23,747 nt of DNA, taken from the NCBI GenBank assembly GCA_036897095.1, contig JAYMSP010002528.1:1-23747 (forward strand), written 5' to 3'. A program made the position numbers and the translations under genes. Shown one piece after another: positions 1 through 10,616 of the stretch. Position 1 is the stretch's first letter, and each line of letters opens with the position of its first letter. A model generated the notes under the pieces. That model saw only the letters and a program-made list of their open reading frames with translations. It had not been told where the DNA came from and did no database searches. The stretch comes from Plantago elongata. Lineage: Eukaryota; Streptophyta; Magnoliopsida; Lamiales; Plantaginaceae.

Positions 1-995
1 TTTTCCTTGATTTTCCAAACCAAGTACTTCTTGTACTCCACACCTTGATGGTGTTGGTTATATGATTGTTGTCAGGCTACATTTAAAATAACTTTTCATC
101 TATTCTAACAGAGAGCTTGGGAATATTACACTACTTAATATACTTGTTTAGTATATGGTAGGTATCTCATTTCTGACCCAAGTGTTGATATCCGTTCTGG
201 AGAATAAACTTCATAAAGGGTGTCTGAGTGTTCAACTCTTTCACAGATAATCAAACTCTTGTTAAGGTTCAGGACACTTAGAACTACTAGTGATTCTTCG
301 AGTTGTATAGTCGCAACAGTGAGCTTGGAGAATTGTAGTATGAATGCTTGAGAGAATATTTGAAAGTATAAGCGAAGTTCGTGTGTGTGTATCTCTCAAC
401 TTCTAAGTGTTGATATTTATAGATGAATTTGAGAATCGTTTGAATAGTATCCGTTAGACCTTCTCAGAATTCAATCTGTTGATATCTCGAAATGAATACT
501 CAGAAGTCACTTTCTCATTTTACAAAGAGGGCTTGCTGGTTCGACTTTGCTGTCAGTGTAATTAATACACTGTACTATTTCTTTGTCTTGTAGTCTCAAC
601 GGACACATGAGCATATCTTAAAGCTACCATGCTCCAGAACTCGTTGATGTTATATATTCAGAGAGGTGTATCGTGCCAAATGCATTACACAATACGCATT
701 CTAAACATAGTCTATTCGAGGAGACTAATCCCTTGTATCTTCATCAAACTTGCGCAATCTTCAGTCTTCAAATCTTCGATTAAGCTTTGTTGCTAGGATC
801 CTTCTTCATGGCCTTCTCAAAATATAAAATTACATTCAGAGACCTAATAATCCTATTAAAAGTTCAACTAGACTAACATACTAAGTGATTTCCTCTTTTA
901 CAATGTTCAAGTGAACTAAGAGTACTAGTTACCTTTTTGTACGAAAGATAAGTCATATGGTGATTGATCAAAAATACTAACAGATATTCCTAACA
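1..995 (-). mobile_element. LTR of a Ty1/copia-like element, cut by window edge
   Basis: Read on the minus strand this segment begins at 995 with TGTTAGGAATATC, a common start for plant copia LTRs. It has a TATA box (TATAAATA, 414-421) about 580 nt inside and no coding frame. The other end is not seen, so it is either the 3' LTR of the element at 996-4928 or a separate solo or nested LTR. By eye it does not align along its length with the 5' LTR at 4929-5719; the only shared stretch noticed is a GTTTATTCTCCA motif followed by ACTTGG. It directly abuts reverse-transcriptase coding sequence, so the rest of RT, RNase H and the polypurine tract are missing between them. Confidence 0.7.
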
Positions 996-1210
996 CCTTC
1001 AACCTGTGTAAAGCCTTGAGCAACTAAACGAGCTTTGTTACGAACAATCACACCGTTTTCATCACTTTTTTTTAAAGATCGACTTGGCACCAATAACATT
1101 AATACTTGGTGGTCTATGAACTAGTGTCCAAAGTTTGTTTTTGGTGAATTGTAACAATTCTTCTTGCATAGCATTAATCCAATGGACTTCTTTGAGAGCT
1201 TGATTCACAG
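996..1210 (-). pseudogene. Copia reverse transcriptase, N-terminal stub
   Basis: The minus strand encodes the start of a copia RT (RVT_2 family): EVHWINAMQEELLQF at about 1147-1191, then a stretch with the NVIGAKSIFK motif, and after a frame change NKARLVAQGFTQVEGV ending at 992-1000. The frame change lies at a run of eight A residues on the coding strand (1066-1073), where slippage is easy. The normal continuation toward the catalytic YxDD box is absent: the sequence passes straight into the LTR at 995. No catalytic residues of RT are present, so this copy cannot make an active polymerase. Confidence 0.88.
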
Positions 1211-1400
1211 TCTTAGGTTCTATGATGGAAATAAATCAAGAGGTATGTGCCCGGGCACACATAGTATCAGTACATATGTGTAAATTTACCATCTTCTTGT
1301 AATCAACTTGGGGTTTAGTCCGAGTTTTGACCCCTGTTGCTAGTTTGCCAATGACTTGTGTTGAAGGGTGAAGATTGTGAATCTTGGAAGGAGGGTCTCT

Positions 1401-1831
1401 CTAAGCATTGTCACCAGTGAGATGTTCTTCTAGTTTAGTTTCAGAATACAACGAGTCAGGTTGTGTGTCGGCCACACCAGATGGTGTATCTGTCACACCT
1501 GCCTCATGTATCTCAACTGTTGTAGTAGGAACATCTTCAGTGGGTTCCTGCATAGAATTACCTACGTTTGGGGTAGGAGGGATTGCATCATTCTCTTGTA
1601 CCATGGTCTGTACAGTGTTTGTTACTGGTGTGATATGTGCATCGGTCACTGCAGCGTCAAATGTATTGGGTACACCATTATCTTCGACCTGTTTATCTGC
1701 AGTACTAGGGAAATCATCAAATACAACATTGACTGACTCCATAATAGTTCTGCGAGTAGGCTTGAAGATCCTATAAGCATGACTATTATTGGAGTAGCCC
1801 ACAAAAAATCCTTTATCACTTTTGGAATCAA
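1401..1831 (-). pseudogene. Copia pol spacer between integrase and RT
   Basis: The frame at 1401-1802 opens with GYSNNSHAYRIFKPTRR and then SVNVVFDD, the conserved retroviral-like segment that follows integrase in copia polyproteins. After it comes a low-complexity, Thr/Pro/Asp/Glu-rich linker of about 90 residues leading to the RT domain. A second frame at 1646-1831 overlaps it: its first codons (IPKVIKDFLW) are one base out of phase with the segment upstream, so a frameshift lies near 1800. There is no catalytic residue here; the linker is normally variable in this family. Confidence 0.8.
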
Positions 1832-2431
1832 ATTTTCCTAATTTATCCCTATCGTTGAGAAGGTTGCAGGTACACCCGAGTATACGAAAATGAGCAAGGT
1901 TAGGTTTCTTGTCTTTCAGAAATTCATAAGGAGTTTTTGTGTACCACCTCTAAGATAAGCCATGTTAATTAGGTAACATGCAGTATTTAAAGCTTCTGCC
2001 CATAACCTCTTTGGTACTTGCATAGAGTTCAACATGACCCTAGCCATTTCCTGTAATGTCCAATTCTTCCTTTCTGCTATACCATTCAGTTGAGGGGTTT
2101 TGGGTGAATAGTATTCATGAAAAATGCCATGTTCATCACAGTAGTAAGAAAAAAGATTGATTTTTAAATTATTTATCATGGTCAGATCTAATACGAAGAA
2201 CATATGAGGCATATGAATTCAAATTTCTAGCATGCAGTGTTTTGAATGCACCAAAGGTTTCATATTTTTCTTTTAAGAATCTAATCCAAGTGTAACGGGA
2301 AAAATCATCAACTATCACATAGACATACCTTAACTGGGCCCATAAGATCCATTTGAAGGAGTTGGAAACACTTACTTATACCAACATGCTGACCATCAGT
2401 GAGAACTGGACTATGAGGAGCTTTGTCGTGT
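1832..2431 (-). pseudogene. Copia integrase, broken
   Basis: The integrase core is recognisable in pieces on the minus strand. VDDFSRYTWI is at 2283-2312, a hallmark of the rve domain. RIRSDHDK, containing the second catalytic Asp, lies near 2175-2200 and is followed immediately by a stop codon. YCDEHGIFHEYYSPKTPQLN and GIAERKN, containing the catalytic Glu, lie in the frame at 1916-2212. That frame continues through VPKRLWAEALNTACYLIN, the typical C-terminal side of the core. At least one nonsense codon and two frame changes separate these pieces. Such an enzyme joins retrotransposon cDNA to chromosomal DNA; this copy is inactive. Confidence 0.9.
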
Positions 2432-2848
2432 TTATGCAATTAACATGTCCAAGTTTCTTGTGAGCCAGAGTACAGAGTCATCAAGTTTGACTTGATTGCA
2501 CTGTTCCTGACTATCAGCCAAATAGCAGTTGTCTTTTGATCGGGTACCTGTCATGACATAACAATTTCCAGAGTCGAAAACCTCGCAGGTTTTCTTCCTA
2601 AACATTACCATTAGGTTATCATCACATAGTTGACTAATACTAATCAAGGTACCCATTAGTCCTTCTACCAACAAGACACCTTCCAATGGAGGTAGGCCAA
2701 CTATGGCTAAAACTCCTTTAGCAATGATTTTACCTTTCGTTCCTCCACCATAGGTAACAGTACCTGTAGTTAGTTTCAAAAAATTATTAAGATTTGATTT
2801 TGTGCCAGTCATGTGACGGGAACACCCACTGTAAAGGTACAAGCACAT
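2432..2848 (-). pseudogene. Copia aspartic protease and GAG-pre-integrase region
   Basis: The frame begins MCLYLYSGCSRHMTG. In copia proteases this place reads D-S-G-C/A-S-x-H-M, so the catalytic Asp is replaced by Tyr here. A glycine-rich stretch and GTLISISQLCDDN follow, matching the usual LISVSQLCD segment of the pre-integrase region. The frame ends LWLTRNLDM, where the family usually has an LWHxRLGH zinc-binding start of integrase, and a frameshift occurs at that point. The domain is therefore catalytically dead from a missense change as well as disconnected from its neighbours. Confidence 0.85.
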
Positions 2849-3864
2849 GTAGAATTTGATTTAAGCACATTAAACACAACATTACTAAGAATCTTGTTCT
2901 TGATCATCCAAATCTGTTGTTTACTTTTCTTCTTGGCAGTTTAGTACCATGTGTAGTGACCACACTCTGCACTGTCATAGCAGGTGTAGGAAGAACACTG
3001 TTCTAACTGTTTTCACTTGATGGGGGTGTTTTGTTCACACCTTCAGTCACAACTTGTACATGTTCAGTCAATGAAGTACCAATAACACATAAGAAGTATT
3101 GGTGTGATCATAGAATGTAGGTTCTACATCTGAATCATCTGAGATAAGTACATGTTTAGCTTTTCCTTTCTCTTTAGCCAATTTATAACAATATGGCTTA
3201 ATATGACCTGTTTTATGACAATTATCACACACAAAATTTTTTTTCTTGAGTTTGTCATTATCACTATCAGTATCTTTTGCTTTCACAAATACAGCTCCAA
3301 TAGGAAAAACAGAGGCAATTTAATTTTTAGGTACCACTTTATCAACAAGTTTGGAGTAAACAAGACCAATAGTACCGTCATTAGCAATGCACAAAATTTC
3401 ATCAAGTTTGGAAGATCCAGCATTAAGTCCAGCAAACGTAAGTTCAGCTTTATCTAACCTGGATTGTACCTTTTCAAGCTCACACTCTGTTTGGGTAAGA
3501 GTGGCTTCCAATCGGTTGATGGTGTCTCCAAGATATTGGTTTTCTTCTTTGAGATATGCTTCCCTTTTTAGTACTTTCTTCCACTAAGTAACAAATCTCC
3601 ATAGATGCTTTTGAGTTCATTCACAATCTCCTCTTCTTGTACTTCATCTATATTTGGTGATTCACTTGTATCACAATCAGAAATACTAACCAAGCAACAA
3701 AGGTTAGAGTCATCAAGGTCCTGAACATCGTTGTAGGTGTTATCAGAACACTCAGAGTCAGAAAAATCTGCAAAAGGATTGTTCTTAAATGGTCTATGTG
3801 TCGTCAGTACACCAATCTTCATAAGCCCCGTCCATATGCACAAAAGAATGTAATGCAGATGTCT
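2849..3864 (-). pseudogene. Copia gag C-terminal region: acidic linker, coiled coil, second zinc knuckle
   Basis: Three frames follow one another on the minus strand. 3568-3843 encodes an acidic, Ser/Asp-rich linker (for example SDSECSDNTYNDVQDLDD). 3320-3511 encodes a heptad-like charged helix (TQTECELEKVQSRLDKAEL), a likely coiled coil. 3068-3286 encodes a CCHC zinc knuckle, CDNCHKTGHIKPYC at 3188-3229, of the form C-x2-C-x4-H-x4-C, flanked by lysines. This layout is known from a group of plant copia elements that carry two knuckles. Frameshifts separate the pieces. About 2850-3060 is low-complexity and has no clear domain. Confidence 0.8.
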
Positions 3865-4875
3865 CTAGTTTATCATCATCGGTACCTGTATCAATAGACA
3901 CACAAACCCAATAGGCAATTCCCCTCTTATGAAGGGTGTTAGCACATTCACTGGCAAAGTGACCATACCCCTCACATGCAAAGCATTTCTTTTTCTTAAG
4001 TTTCTCAGCCTCTTCAGCGGTAGGTTGTTTATAGGTCTGTTTGACAAAGACTTGGAAGGATTGTTGCTCGAACTACATTTGAACTTGTCTTTAAGACTAC
4101 TATTTTTAAAACCTTTAAGAACAATATTTAGAAGAAGATTGTCAATGTATTCTTCATTGTCAAGTTCAGTATCAACTGATGTAGTTTGAATAACTACATC
4201 AACTTCACTCTTCTCTTTATTCGTTTTAAGACAAGGTGGGTTTTCCATAGACATCTCATAATTAAGTAAAATATTCATTAATACTTGAAAATCCATAGTA
4301 GCCGAGTTATGAGCAGTTTTAATTGCAATCCTCTTCATCTCGTATCTCCTAGAAATACTACGAACAACCTTATAAGTCAATTGCTTATTTGAGTAAGGTT
4401 CACCAAGTATTTGACTCTCATTGGATATGTCCATTAATTTATCAAAATAATCAGTTATATTTTCATCCTCACCCATTCTTAGATTCTCAAATTTGCTAGC
4501 TAACATCTGATATTTTGATTCCATAACACTCTCATCACCCTCACAATGGTTATGGAGTATATCTCATGCACCCTTAGCAATAGTATAAGTTTGAATCAAT
4601 TTAAACATATGATGATTAACATGAGCAAAAATAGCATGAAGAGCTTTTTCATGGAGATTAGATTTGTTTACCTCATTTGCAGTGTATTCTGATTCAACCT
4701 TTGGTATAACATCCTTGTCACCATCCGGAGCACACATAGGTAACATGTACCCCTCTGTGACAGACCTCCAAGCACGCACGTCCATTGACTTGATGAATGT
4801 TCTCATCCGTAGATTCCAGTAACCATAGTTGTAGCCGTCCAGTATAGACAATCTGTTGGCATTGGTGGTATACAT
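3865..4875 (-). pseudogene. Copia gag (DUF4219/UBN2) with first zinc knuckle
   Basis: The probable start is the ATG at 4873-4875, about 40 nt after the primer-binding site. The first ~100 residues contain LDGYNYGYWNLRMRTFI, the gag N-terminal motif of plant copia elements. A single in-frame stop lies at 4564-4566; the same frame continues beyond it for another ~220 residues with the UBN2-like segment (MESKYQMLASKFENLRM and VVRSISRRYE). Near 4045-4080 the frame changes, and in the new frame a CCHC knuckle CFACEGYGHFASEC is encoded at 3944-3985, directly after four lysines. Gag builds the virus-like particle and packages element RNA; one nonsense codon and one frameshift disable this copy. Confidence 0.9.
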
Positions 4876-4915
4876 CTCTCAAAGTATCAAATCCAAACAC
4901 CAATGTGGAGGTGTT

Positions 4916-4928
4916 GGCTCTGGTGCCA
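4916..4928 (-). other. Primer-binding site of the copia element
   Basis: On the minus strand this reads TGGCACCAGAGCC, close to the TGGTATCAGAGC primer site, complementary to the 3' end of initiator Met-tRNA, used by most plant copia elements. It lies between the LTR and the gag start, exactly where reverse transcription would be primed. Two bases differ from the usual site. Confidence 0.75.
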
Positions 4929-5719
4929 ATTTAAATAGTATAAGGACCAGGATTTAATACTTTGCTAACTTCACGGACATACCTAAGTGTAACGACTACA
5001 CAACTTCTCAGATAACTGTGAAGAGTATATTCAATACATAATATGACTCGACAGAGATGTATATAAACTAGAAAGACAACGGAAATAAACTAGGACAAGA
5101 TATAAGTTTCTAGCAGGTTATCTATGTCGATAACCCACCGAGCCTGAAGGAAAAAATATCCACTATATGAATGAACAAAAATGAATACAAGGTAACTAGT
5201 CTAGCTCTATTCTAGGAATACAACTAGATGCAAACAACCAAGTATTTGTGGAGAATAAACTTAGACTAATCGAACTCTTAATCTCTAGACTAACAGCTAG
5301 ACAAAACTTGGAAAAGGTCGATGACAGATACGTGAAACAGCTTGACAACTATGGGATATGAATGGCTTCCTTAAAACACGTAATTTGTCCTCAATGTAAG
5401 ACGCCCTTTATATAGATTCTTTGGGCCGAATTTTTGAAGCCGAGTCCTACATTGACTTGTGTTATAATTCATGCCCGTCTTCAACTTCTTACTTGATCTC
5501 TTCTTATCCAGTTTTCTATGCCAGTCGATCTTCGATCTCCTTCTCTTGGTATACTTCGATTTGTAAACTCCTTTGAATTCTACGTTATATCATGCATTGA
5601 TCTCATGCACACAATAGACATACACTACTATGAAACTTGTTATGTTAGTGAATAAAGTCAAAAACTATTCTAAAGATAATCTAAGTCGAGTTCACTTGAG
5701 ACTTTGAGTGTGAGTTACA
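4929..5719 (-). mobile_element. 5' LTR of the copia element
   Basis: This non-coding segment lies immediately upstream of the primer-binding site in element orientation. It contains a TATA box (TATATAAA on the minus strand, 5407-5414) followed by a transcribed R-like region. The outer boundary is uncertain; a TGTAACTCAC start at 5719 is the best candidate because sequence of another repeat type begins beyond it. No clean terminal CA is visible next to the primer-binding site, so the inner edge could be off by several bases. Confidence 0.65.
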
Positions 5720-5851
5720 GTAAAAACTCCATAAAGAAATACTCTATAAAGGAATAAACTTCATATAGTAATAACAAATCATGTCCAACTTGGGACCAGT
5801 TATAAATAAGAATAAACTTCATATTGTCATATTACATGACTTTATACGGTC

Positions 5852-6212
5852 TCGCATTAAGTAATTATACATATATAATAATAAATAACATAATATTCAA
5901 TAATATTTATCTATATATATAATTTTCATTCTGAAATTTAAGACGTAAAATACTCATTTAAAATTGTTTGTTATAGTAATTTGCCTATCATTTAGCTTAC
6001 GTGAAATTAGTAATTTTATATATATATATTAACTTTCTTATTTGAAAAAAAAAACGTTTCTATCTTATCAAGTTAGTATTTAGCAATTTTATTCAATAAA
6101 TATAACATTTAAATTATGTACATTGTTTTATTATTAAAAATGTATTTTTTAGTAAATTTTGTATAAGAATATTTTTTCATGGCTCCGATGTATGATTGTA
6201 TGAAATTTTTAT
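5852..6212. repeat. Diverged dispersed repeat, copy A
   Basis: This stretch aligns by eye with 16608-16965 in the same orientation. Shared anchors in order are a CATTA..ATTA..CATATA start, TTTGTTATAGTAATTT, TTAGTATTTA..AAT.TTATTCA, AGAATATTTTTTC and TATGATTGTATG. Gaps and many substitutions separate the anchors. It is non-coding and very AT-rich; the family is not recognised. Immediately to its left (5720-5851) is AT-rich sequence with two AATAAACTTCATAT motifs. Confidence 0.55.
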
Positions 6213-8079
6213 TGTATATCAATTATAGTCGATATATCAATAATGATATACTTAATACACCGAACATTAAATTCAGATGTACAACTTGTACACTCGAAGG
6301 GAAACTCGCACTTACATTCAGAAATATAGACTATGTATAGATTTGCTCCCGTAATAAGCTTACATTTCGATTGCATTAATTGTTTACCTCCAAATGATGA
6401 TTTATCTATCTATCTATCAATCGACTACTACTAGTTTGTTAATCAATAATCTAGCATTTAAGCTTTAAGAACATCATTGTTCTATGACAATTTTCATATC
6501 GACTAGCTAGGTTTAAAACTCAAATATAATTACAAGTGGTGCTTGTTGTGAACACTTTCATGTACACAAGTATATAGCTTAGAATAGTGAATCTTTGTAG
6601 TGAGTCCGAGAGACAAAAAATCAACTGAAAATCAAACTCACCATCATCCGAAATTAATTAAGTCATGCGTAATTGGTTCCCCGTCATATCAATGAAAAAG
6701 ATGGAGAAATTTATATCCAACATCAGACTTAGTGATCCCAAATAGAAGTCACATTTCAGATTATTGTTACACGTCTTAATAATTTTCCAAATTTGTTAAG
6801 AAGTCAGTACAACATTTTACTTAACTTTTTATTTAATGATCATAAACAGTATTATCAGCCATATATACACTTTCTCACTCTTTTTCAATTGAAAGATAAT
6901 GAAAATCCATATAGCAAGCTATTATAACCTTTGGCCTTTGCTCCCATTTGAGTTTTGGGTACGTACGTAGCTTATAGACCTGGAAACATATACATATGAA
7001 ATATCTCATGTGATTTTAGTTATATTAATAAAAAAAAATTAACCATTTTAAATGAAATATGAAACATGATCACATTTTTGTTTAAAGCAATCCATCCAGC
7101 ACGTACATTAACTCATTACACCGTCCACTATTTTATTAATTTTTATTTATAGTTATGTTAATACTAAAAATTTAGAGTGAAAAGAGACATTTTTATTGAA
7201 AATACGAGTAGGATAGTGTAATAATACAAAATACGAACGTATACGAATAAAGGGTGAAATTTAATGTATAAGAAAATATATTTTTACGAGTCATGTTTTG
7301 TAGATCTCGAAAAAATATAAACGACGATATAAATTTAAAATTTTTTAATTTAAAAATAAGTAAATATATTAAAAGTAAATAGAAAAAGGGGTTGGGCTTC
7401 ATTTAAGGCCAACTCGAAACTCGATCGATTGTGGAGCAGATACGGCGGTCTATAATGGATAAATCAGTCACGACAGCTACTGCGGTCGATTTCTACCACT
7501 GCCCACCGTAAATTGTCTTAAGACGGTTTAACATATATTACACCACATCTGTGTGTGTTTTATATATTTTTTATACGGTACCATATGCAATAATATAAAC
7601 CACTTGATACCATTACTACATGAATTGAAACTTGAGAAAACAATTGGGTGAAGAATGAGTGAAAGCTTCGAACAAAACAAATGGTTGAAAACAAAATTCA
7701 AATGAAAGGATGGATTAGGTCACCTAAAGATCCAAAACAAGAATTTCTCAATAATTTTAATTAAATTCAAAATGATATTTATTCTTCTCTTTTGATCTTT
7801 TCCTTTGGAAAGTCAGAAGAACTCATGAGTTGAAAGTACATTTATAGGATCTTTCGTCCATGTATAACCTACTCCATACTTCAGTACATCTAGCTAGTTA
7901 TATAGGCTCCACTACATTACAGAAAATACACAAACATATATATATATATTTATAAAACCAAAATGCAAATTCAGACTTTAATTGAATCTACGTTAATTTT
8001 TAAAAAGAATTGTAGAGGCTCCTGGACCCGATCGATAGATCTCAACGTAACCAAACTCTAAGTAAGACGCGTTCCATGA
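6213..8079. other. AT-rich intergenic sequence, 3' of the LBD gene
   Basis: No gene is supported. The stretch has simple-sequence runs (TCTA repeats near 6408-6418, TA runs near 7939-7950) and long A/T tracts. An open frame on the minus strand at 7193-7402 is an AT-driven Phe/Tyr/Leu-rich string without domain character. The last few hundred bases (about 7750-8079) probably include the 3' UTR of the LBD gene, but no polyadenylation site can be fixed. Confidence 0.6.
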
Positions 8080-9284
8080 TCACGTCCACAGGGGTTCCCA
8101 GGCCATTCTAAGAATGGTCTCGTCGAAATTGAAGCTCGAATCGACCTCCTGATCATTATTATACGGTAGGATTTGGTGGATGAGGTTGGCTTCGTCGTCC
8201 TGCTGCTGTTGTATTACAACTTGTTTACAAAACAATTCGAGTAGACTAGCATTTTGGCATTGCATGTTCATGACCTCGGCTTGTGACTTGGCTAGTTCGG
8301 CTTGAAGTTGGTTAATCTGCTTCTGGAGTTGACAAATCGCACCTGCGCAACCGTAGACAGGATCCCGGAGCCTAGCATTCGCTTCATAAACCATGCTATT
8401 CACCGCGTCTGCTCTTTGTGGCTCTGGAAGATCCTGAAAATAACAATAACCCAGCATTTTAACACATTATGATAAATACTTTTATATTTTTAAATGTTAT
8501 ATATGTTAAATATTTTAATTATCACTCACTTAAATTGTGGGAAAGTTGAGCAATAATTCATTTTTAATTTCGATTTCCATATTTCACTCTCGAATGAGGG
8601 AAGGTTGAATTTTGGTTGATTGATGATACTTGAAATTATTGTAGACTTGTAAGCCAAATTTGGTCATGTTTATTAGGTGCCTACTCCATTGACATTTAGA
8701 CCAATTAAATATAGTATATCTTTTTATTCTTTCATATTACTATTAAAAAGACATCGGCTTCTATTACAAAACATTTATCACATCTACTCATGCAATAACA
8801 TTAGAATTAGCTTCTATAACAAAATATTTATCACATCTACTCATGCAATAACATTAAAATTGATTTTTAAGATAGGTTGAATAAGTCAATCAAATTATAT
8901 TACAGCATCCGGTACTTCTATAATCGATTTTAAATGTGACTGGATCTACCTGAAGGAAAAAAAATCTTTGTACTTAATTGTCGTGCCTTGCCGTGTGTTC
9001 TGAGAGTTTAAAATTCTATCATTAAATTGTTAATTTACCTGCAACAGCTTGATAATGTTACTAGCACCGAACACTCGATGGGCGATGGTGAATTTGAGAG
9101 GATCCGTCGGAGGAAAGTAAGGCGCAAGCACGCATTTGTCAACGCACCGGCGGCGTAGGATCTTACATGCGGCGCACGGGCTGAGAATCACTTGTGGAGA
9201 CGGTGGAGACGATGGTAGTGCACTGGGAGACGTTGGTGATGTTGTAAATTCCGCGGTGTTGTTATCCGTCATAGTGTATGCCAT
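8080..9284 (-). CDS. LOB-domain transcription factor, LBD1/LBD11-like, class I
   Basis: This is a two-exon gene: exon 1 at 9284-9039 and exon 2 at 8433-8080, with a 605-bp GT-AG intron at 9038-8434. The junction is in phase after codon 82 (LLQ|DLP), the usual LBD intron site. The product is 199 residues. The C block is C37-x2-C40-x6-C47-x3-C51 (CAACKILRRRCVDKC). The GAS block starts at about residue 66 (FTIAHRVFGASNIIKLLQ) and contains RDPVYGCAG. The zipper-like segment L118-x6-L125-x3-L129-x6-V136 marks class I. LBD proteins are plant-specific nuclear DNA-binding dimers that set organ boundaries; LBD1/LBD11 relatives act in vascular cambium and secondary growth. The GAICQLQ and NMQ..ASLLEL segments and the WEPLWT end favour LBD1/LBD11 over other classes, from memory of the family. 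A second Met at residue 5 could also start translation. The coding region looks intact. Confidence 0.96.
8757..8862. repeat. 53-bp tandem duplication inside the LBD intron
   Basis: Two adjacent 53-bp units (8757-8809 and 8810-8862) begin GCTTCTAT and share TTTATCACATCTACTCATGC. They differ at only about four positions. This is a recent local duplication within the single LBD intron and touches neither splice site. Confidence 0.9.
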
Positions 9285-9372
9285 TATATAAGTAGTGAGA
9301 ATGTTTTTACGGGTTTGACATTTATTTCCTTGGTGTGATTTAGAAGTGAGTGTGATTATAATCGATTCAAAG

Positions 9373-9380
9373 TATTTATA
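9373..9380 (-). promoter_or_regulatory. TATA box of the LBD gene
   Basis: TATAAATA on the minus strand lies 89 bp upstream of the LBD start codon. A transcription start about 30 bp downstream would give a 5' UTR of roughly 50-60 nt. This is the only good TATA motif at a suitable distance. Confidence 0.65.
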
Positions 9381-9384
9381 GGTG

Positions 9385-9971
9385 AATTGTTATGCTATCA
9401 ACTATATCAACATTGCGTCACTATCACATTAACATGACGCTCTATATATTTCTTTATATGGAAACTAAAATTTCATCCAATTCATGATATGTTCAAAATA
9501 AATAAACATGAAATATCCACGTCCGTTTAAGTCATCAACTTAGACTGTTAATGTCTTCAATGAATTTAGATGTTTAATTAGTTTATTATTATGCAGTTTA
9601 GATGATTGAGACTTTGTGAGTTGAAAACTGAGGAAAATATTATGACTTTCATTCAGGACGTCTTTTAATATATTTTAAAAATCTCCTTATATATTAAAAA
9701 TGACAAAAGTGAATGTAAACTTTTTTCTAAATCGAAAAACCCACAAACTACAAATTTTGAAAATTTATAATTGTATAGACCATGGAATATTTTAAATAAA
9801 GTTATAAAAAATATATAGTGAACAAAATTTACCGAATTATATGAGTTGTTATCAATATTAAAATGTATTTATTATTTTAGTTTGATTCTATAGTTGTTTA
9901 AAATACTCAACTATTGTAAAATTAATTAAATTTAATTTAAATAAAAAAACTAAAAAAAAGTCTCTTTTTTG
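9385..9971. other. LBD upstream region, no other gene
   Basis: This is AT-rich sequence that would hold the distal LBD promoter. No open frame with coding character or recognisable repeat was found. Confidence 0.5.
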
Positions 9972-10080
9972 TTTGGCAGCCTCACAGGCTGCCAAAATAT
10001 ACACTACCAATCTTGCAGCCTTAGAAGCTGCCGGATTGCGTTCTGGTAGCCTAGAGCGCCAAAGTATAATCTGGCAGCCT
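9972..10080. repeat. Cluster of GGCAGCCT motifs with a perfect hairpin
   Basis: TTTGGCAGCCT (9972-9982) and its exact reverse complement (9986-9996) flank a 3-nt loop, giving an 11-bp stem. Three more related motifs follow: GCAGCCT at 10014, GGTAGCCT at 10045 and GGCAGCCT at 10073. The first two of these have imperfect partner arms just downstream. The block is clearly richer in G+C than its surroundings. It may be the end of an unrecognised transposon. Confidence 0.6.
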
Positions 10081-10609
10081 TAAACTGGAAAACAACAATT
10101 TTTAGTTATATTTTTAATAAAATATAGTAAATATTAATGTGTTATTAATGAAATGAAATAATTACTATCATTATAATTAGTTATTACTTTTAATTCGACT
10201 AAGTTGTGTTTGAAAATAAAATCGGATTGATACTTTTATGTTTGATTTAAACGTTTTCTTGATTCTTAATATTACAATTTGGGAATTTTTAAGATACAGA
10301 ATTATAATTGGACCACTTTTGATATTTTAGATAAAGAAAGGGTATGTTGTAATTTATTGAAAAAGTGTCATGTATTTAGTAAAAGGTGTCCTCCATTTAA
10401 TATTCTTGTTCAACTAATCGAGTAAGTGTACGTGGACCATCTTAACACATTGATATTTTCAAAAAACAAAAAACAAAAAAATAAACATTATGACTATAAC
10501 TAAAAATATTGATACTATTTTCTAATAGCACTAATATAATACGTACACGACGATATAATTTCATCACATTCAAAAGTTTCAAGTTTCAACTTATAGAGGA
10601 TTGTGAAAT
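10081..10609. other. AT-rich intergenic sequence
   Basis: No gene, RNA or repeat was recognised here; it consists of A/T tracts only. Confidence 0.5.
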
Positions 10610-10616
10610 ATATTCA

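Larger units (their letters stand above)
996..5719 (-). mobile_element. Degenerate Ty1/copia retrotransposon (5' LTR to RT start)
   Basis: The domain order read from high to low coordinates is LTR, primer-binding site, gag, zinc knuckles, protease, integrase, post-integrase spacer, and the start of reverse transcriptase. Integrase before RT is the diagnostic Ty1/copia order. The coding region is broken by stop codons and frameshifts in nearly every domain, and RT ends after its first ~65 residues. It is non-autonomous and clearly old. The individual domains are listed separately. Confidence 0.93.

Noticed and set aside
1408..1776. Open frames on the plus strand at 1408-1776 and 1461-1736
   Set aside because: They lie antisense to the copia pol spacer and mirror its low-complexity composition.
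3152..3587. Plus-strand open frames at 3152-3457 and 3387-3587
   Set aside because: They are shadows of the gag zinc-knuckle and coiled-coil frames on the other strand.
7193..7402. 69-codon minus-strand frame
   Set aside because: It is Phe/Tyr/Leu-rich from AT bias, with no domain, splice or promoter context.
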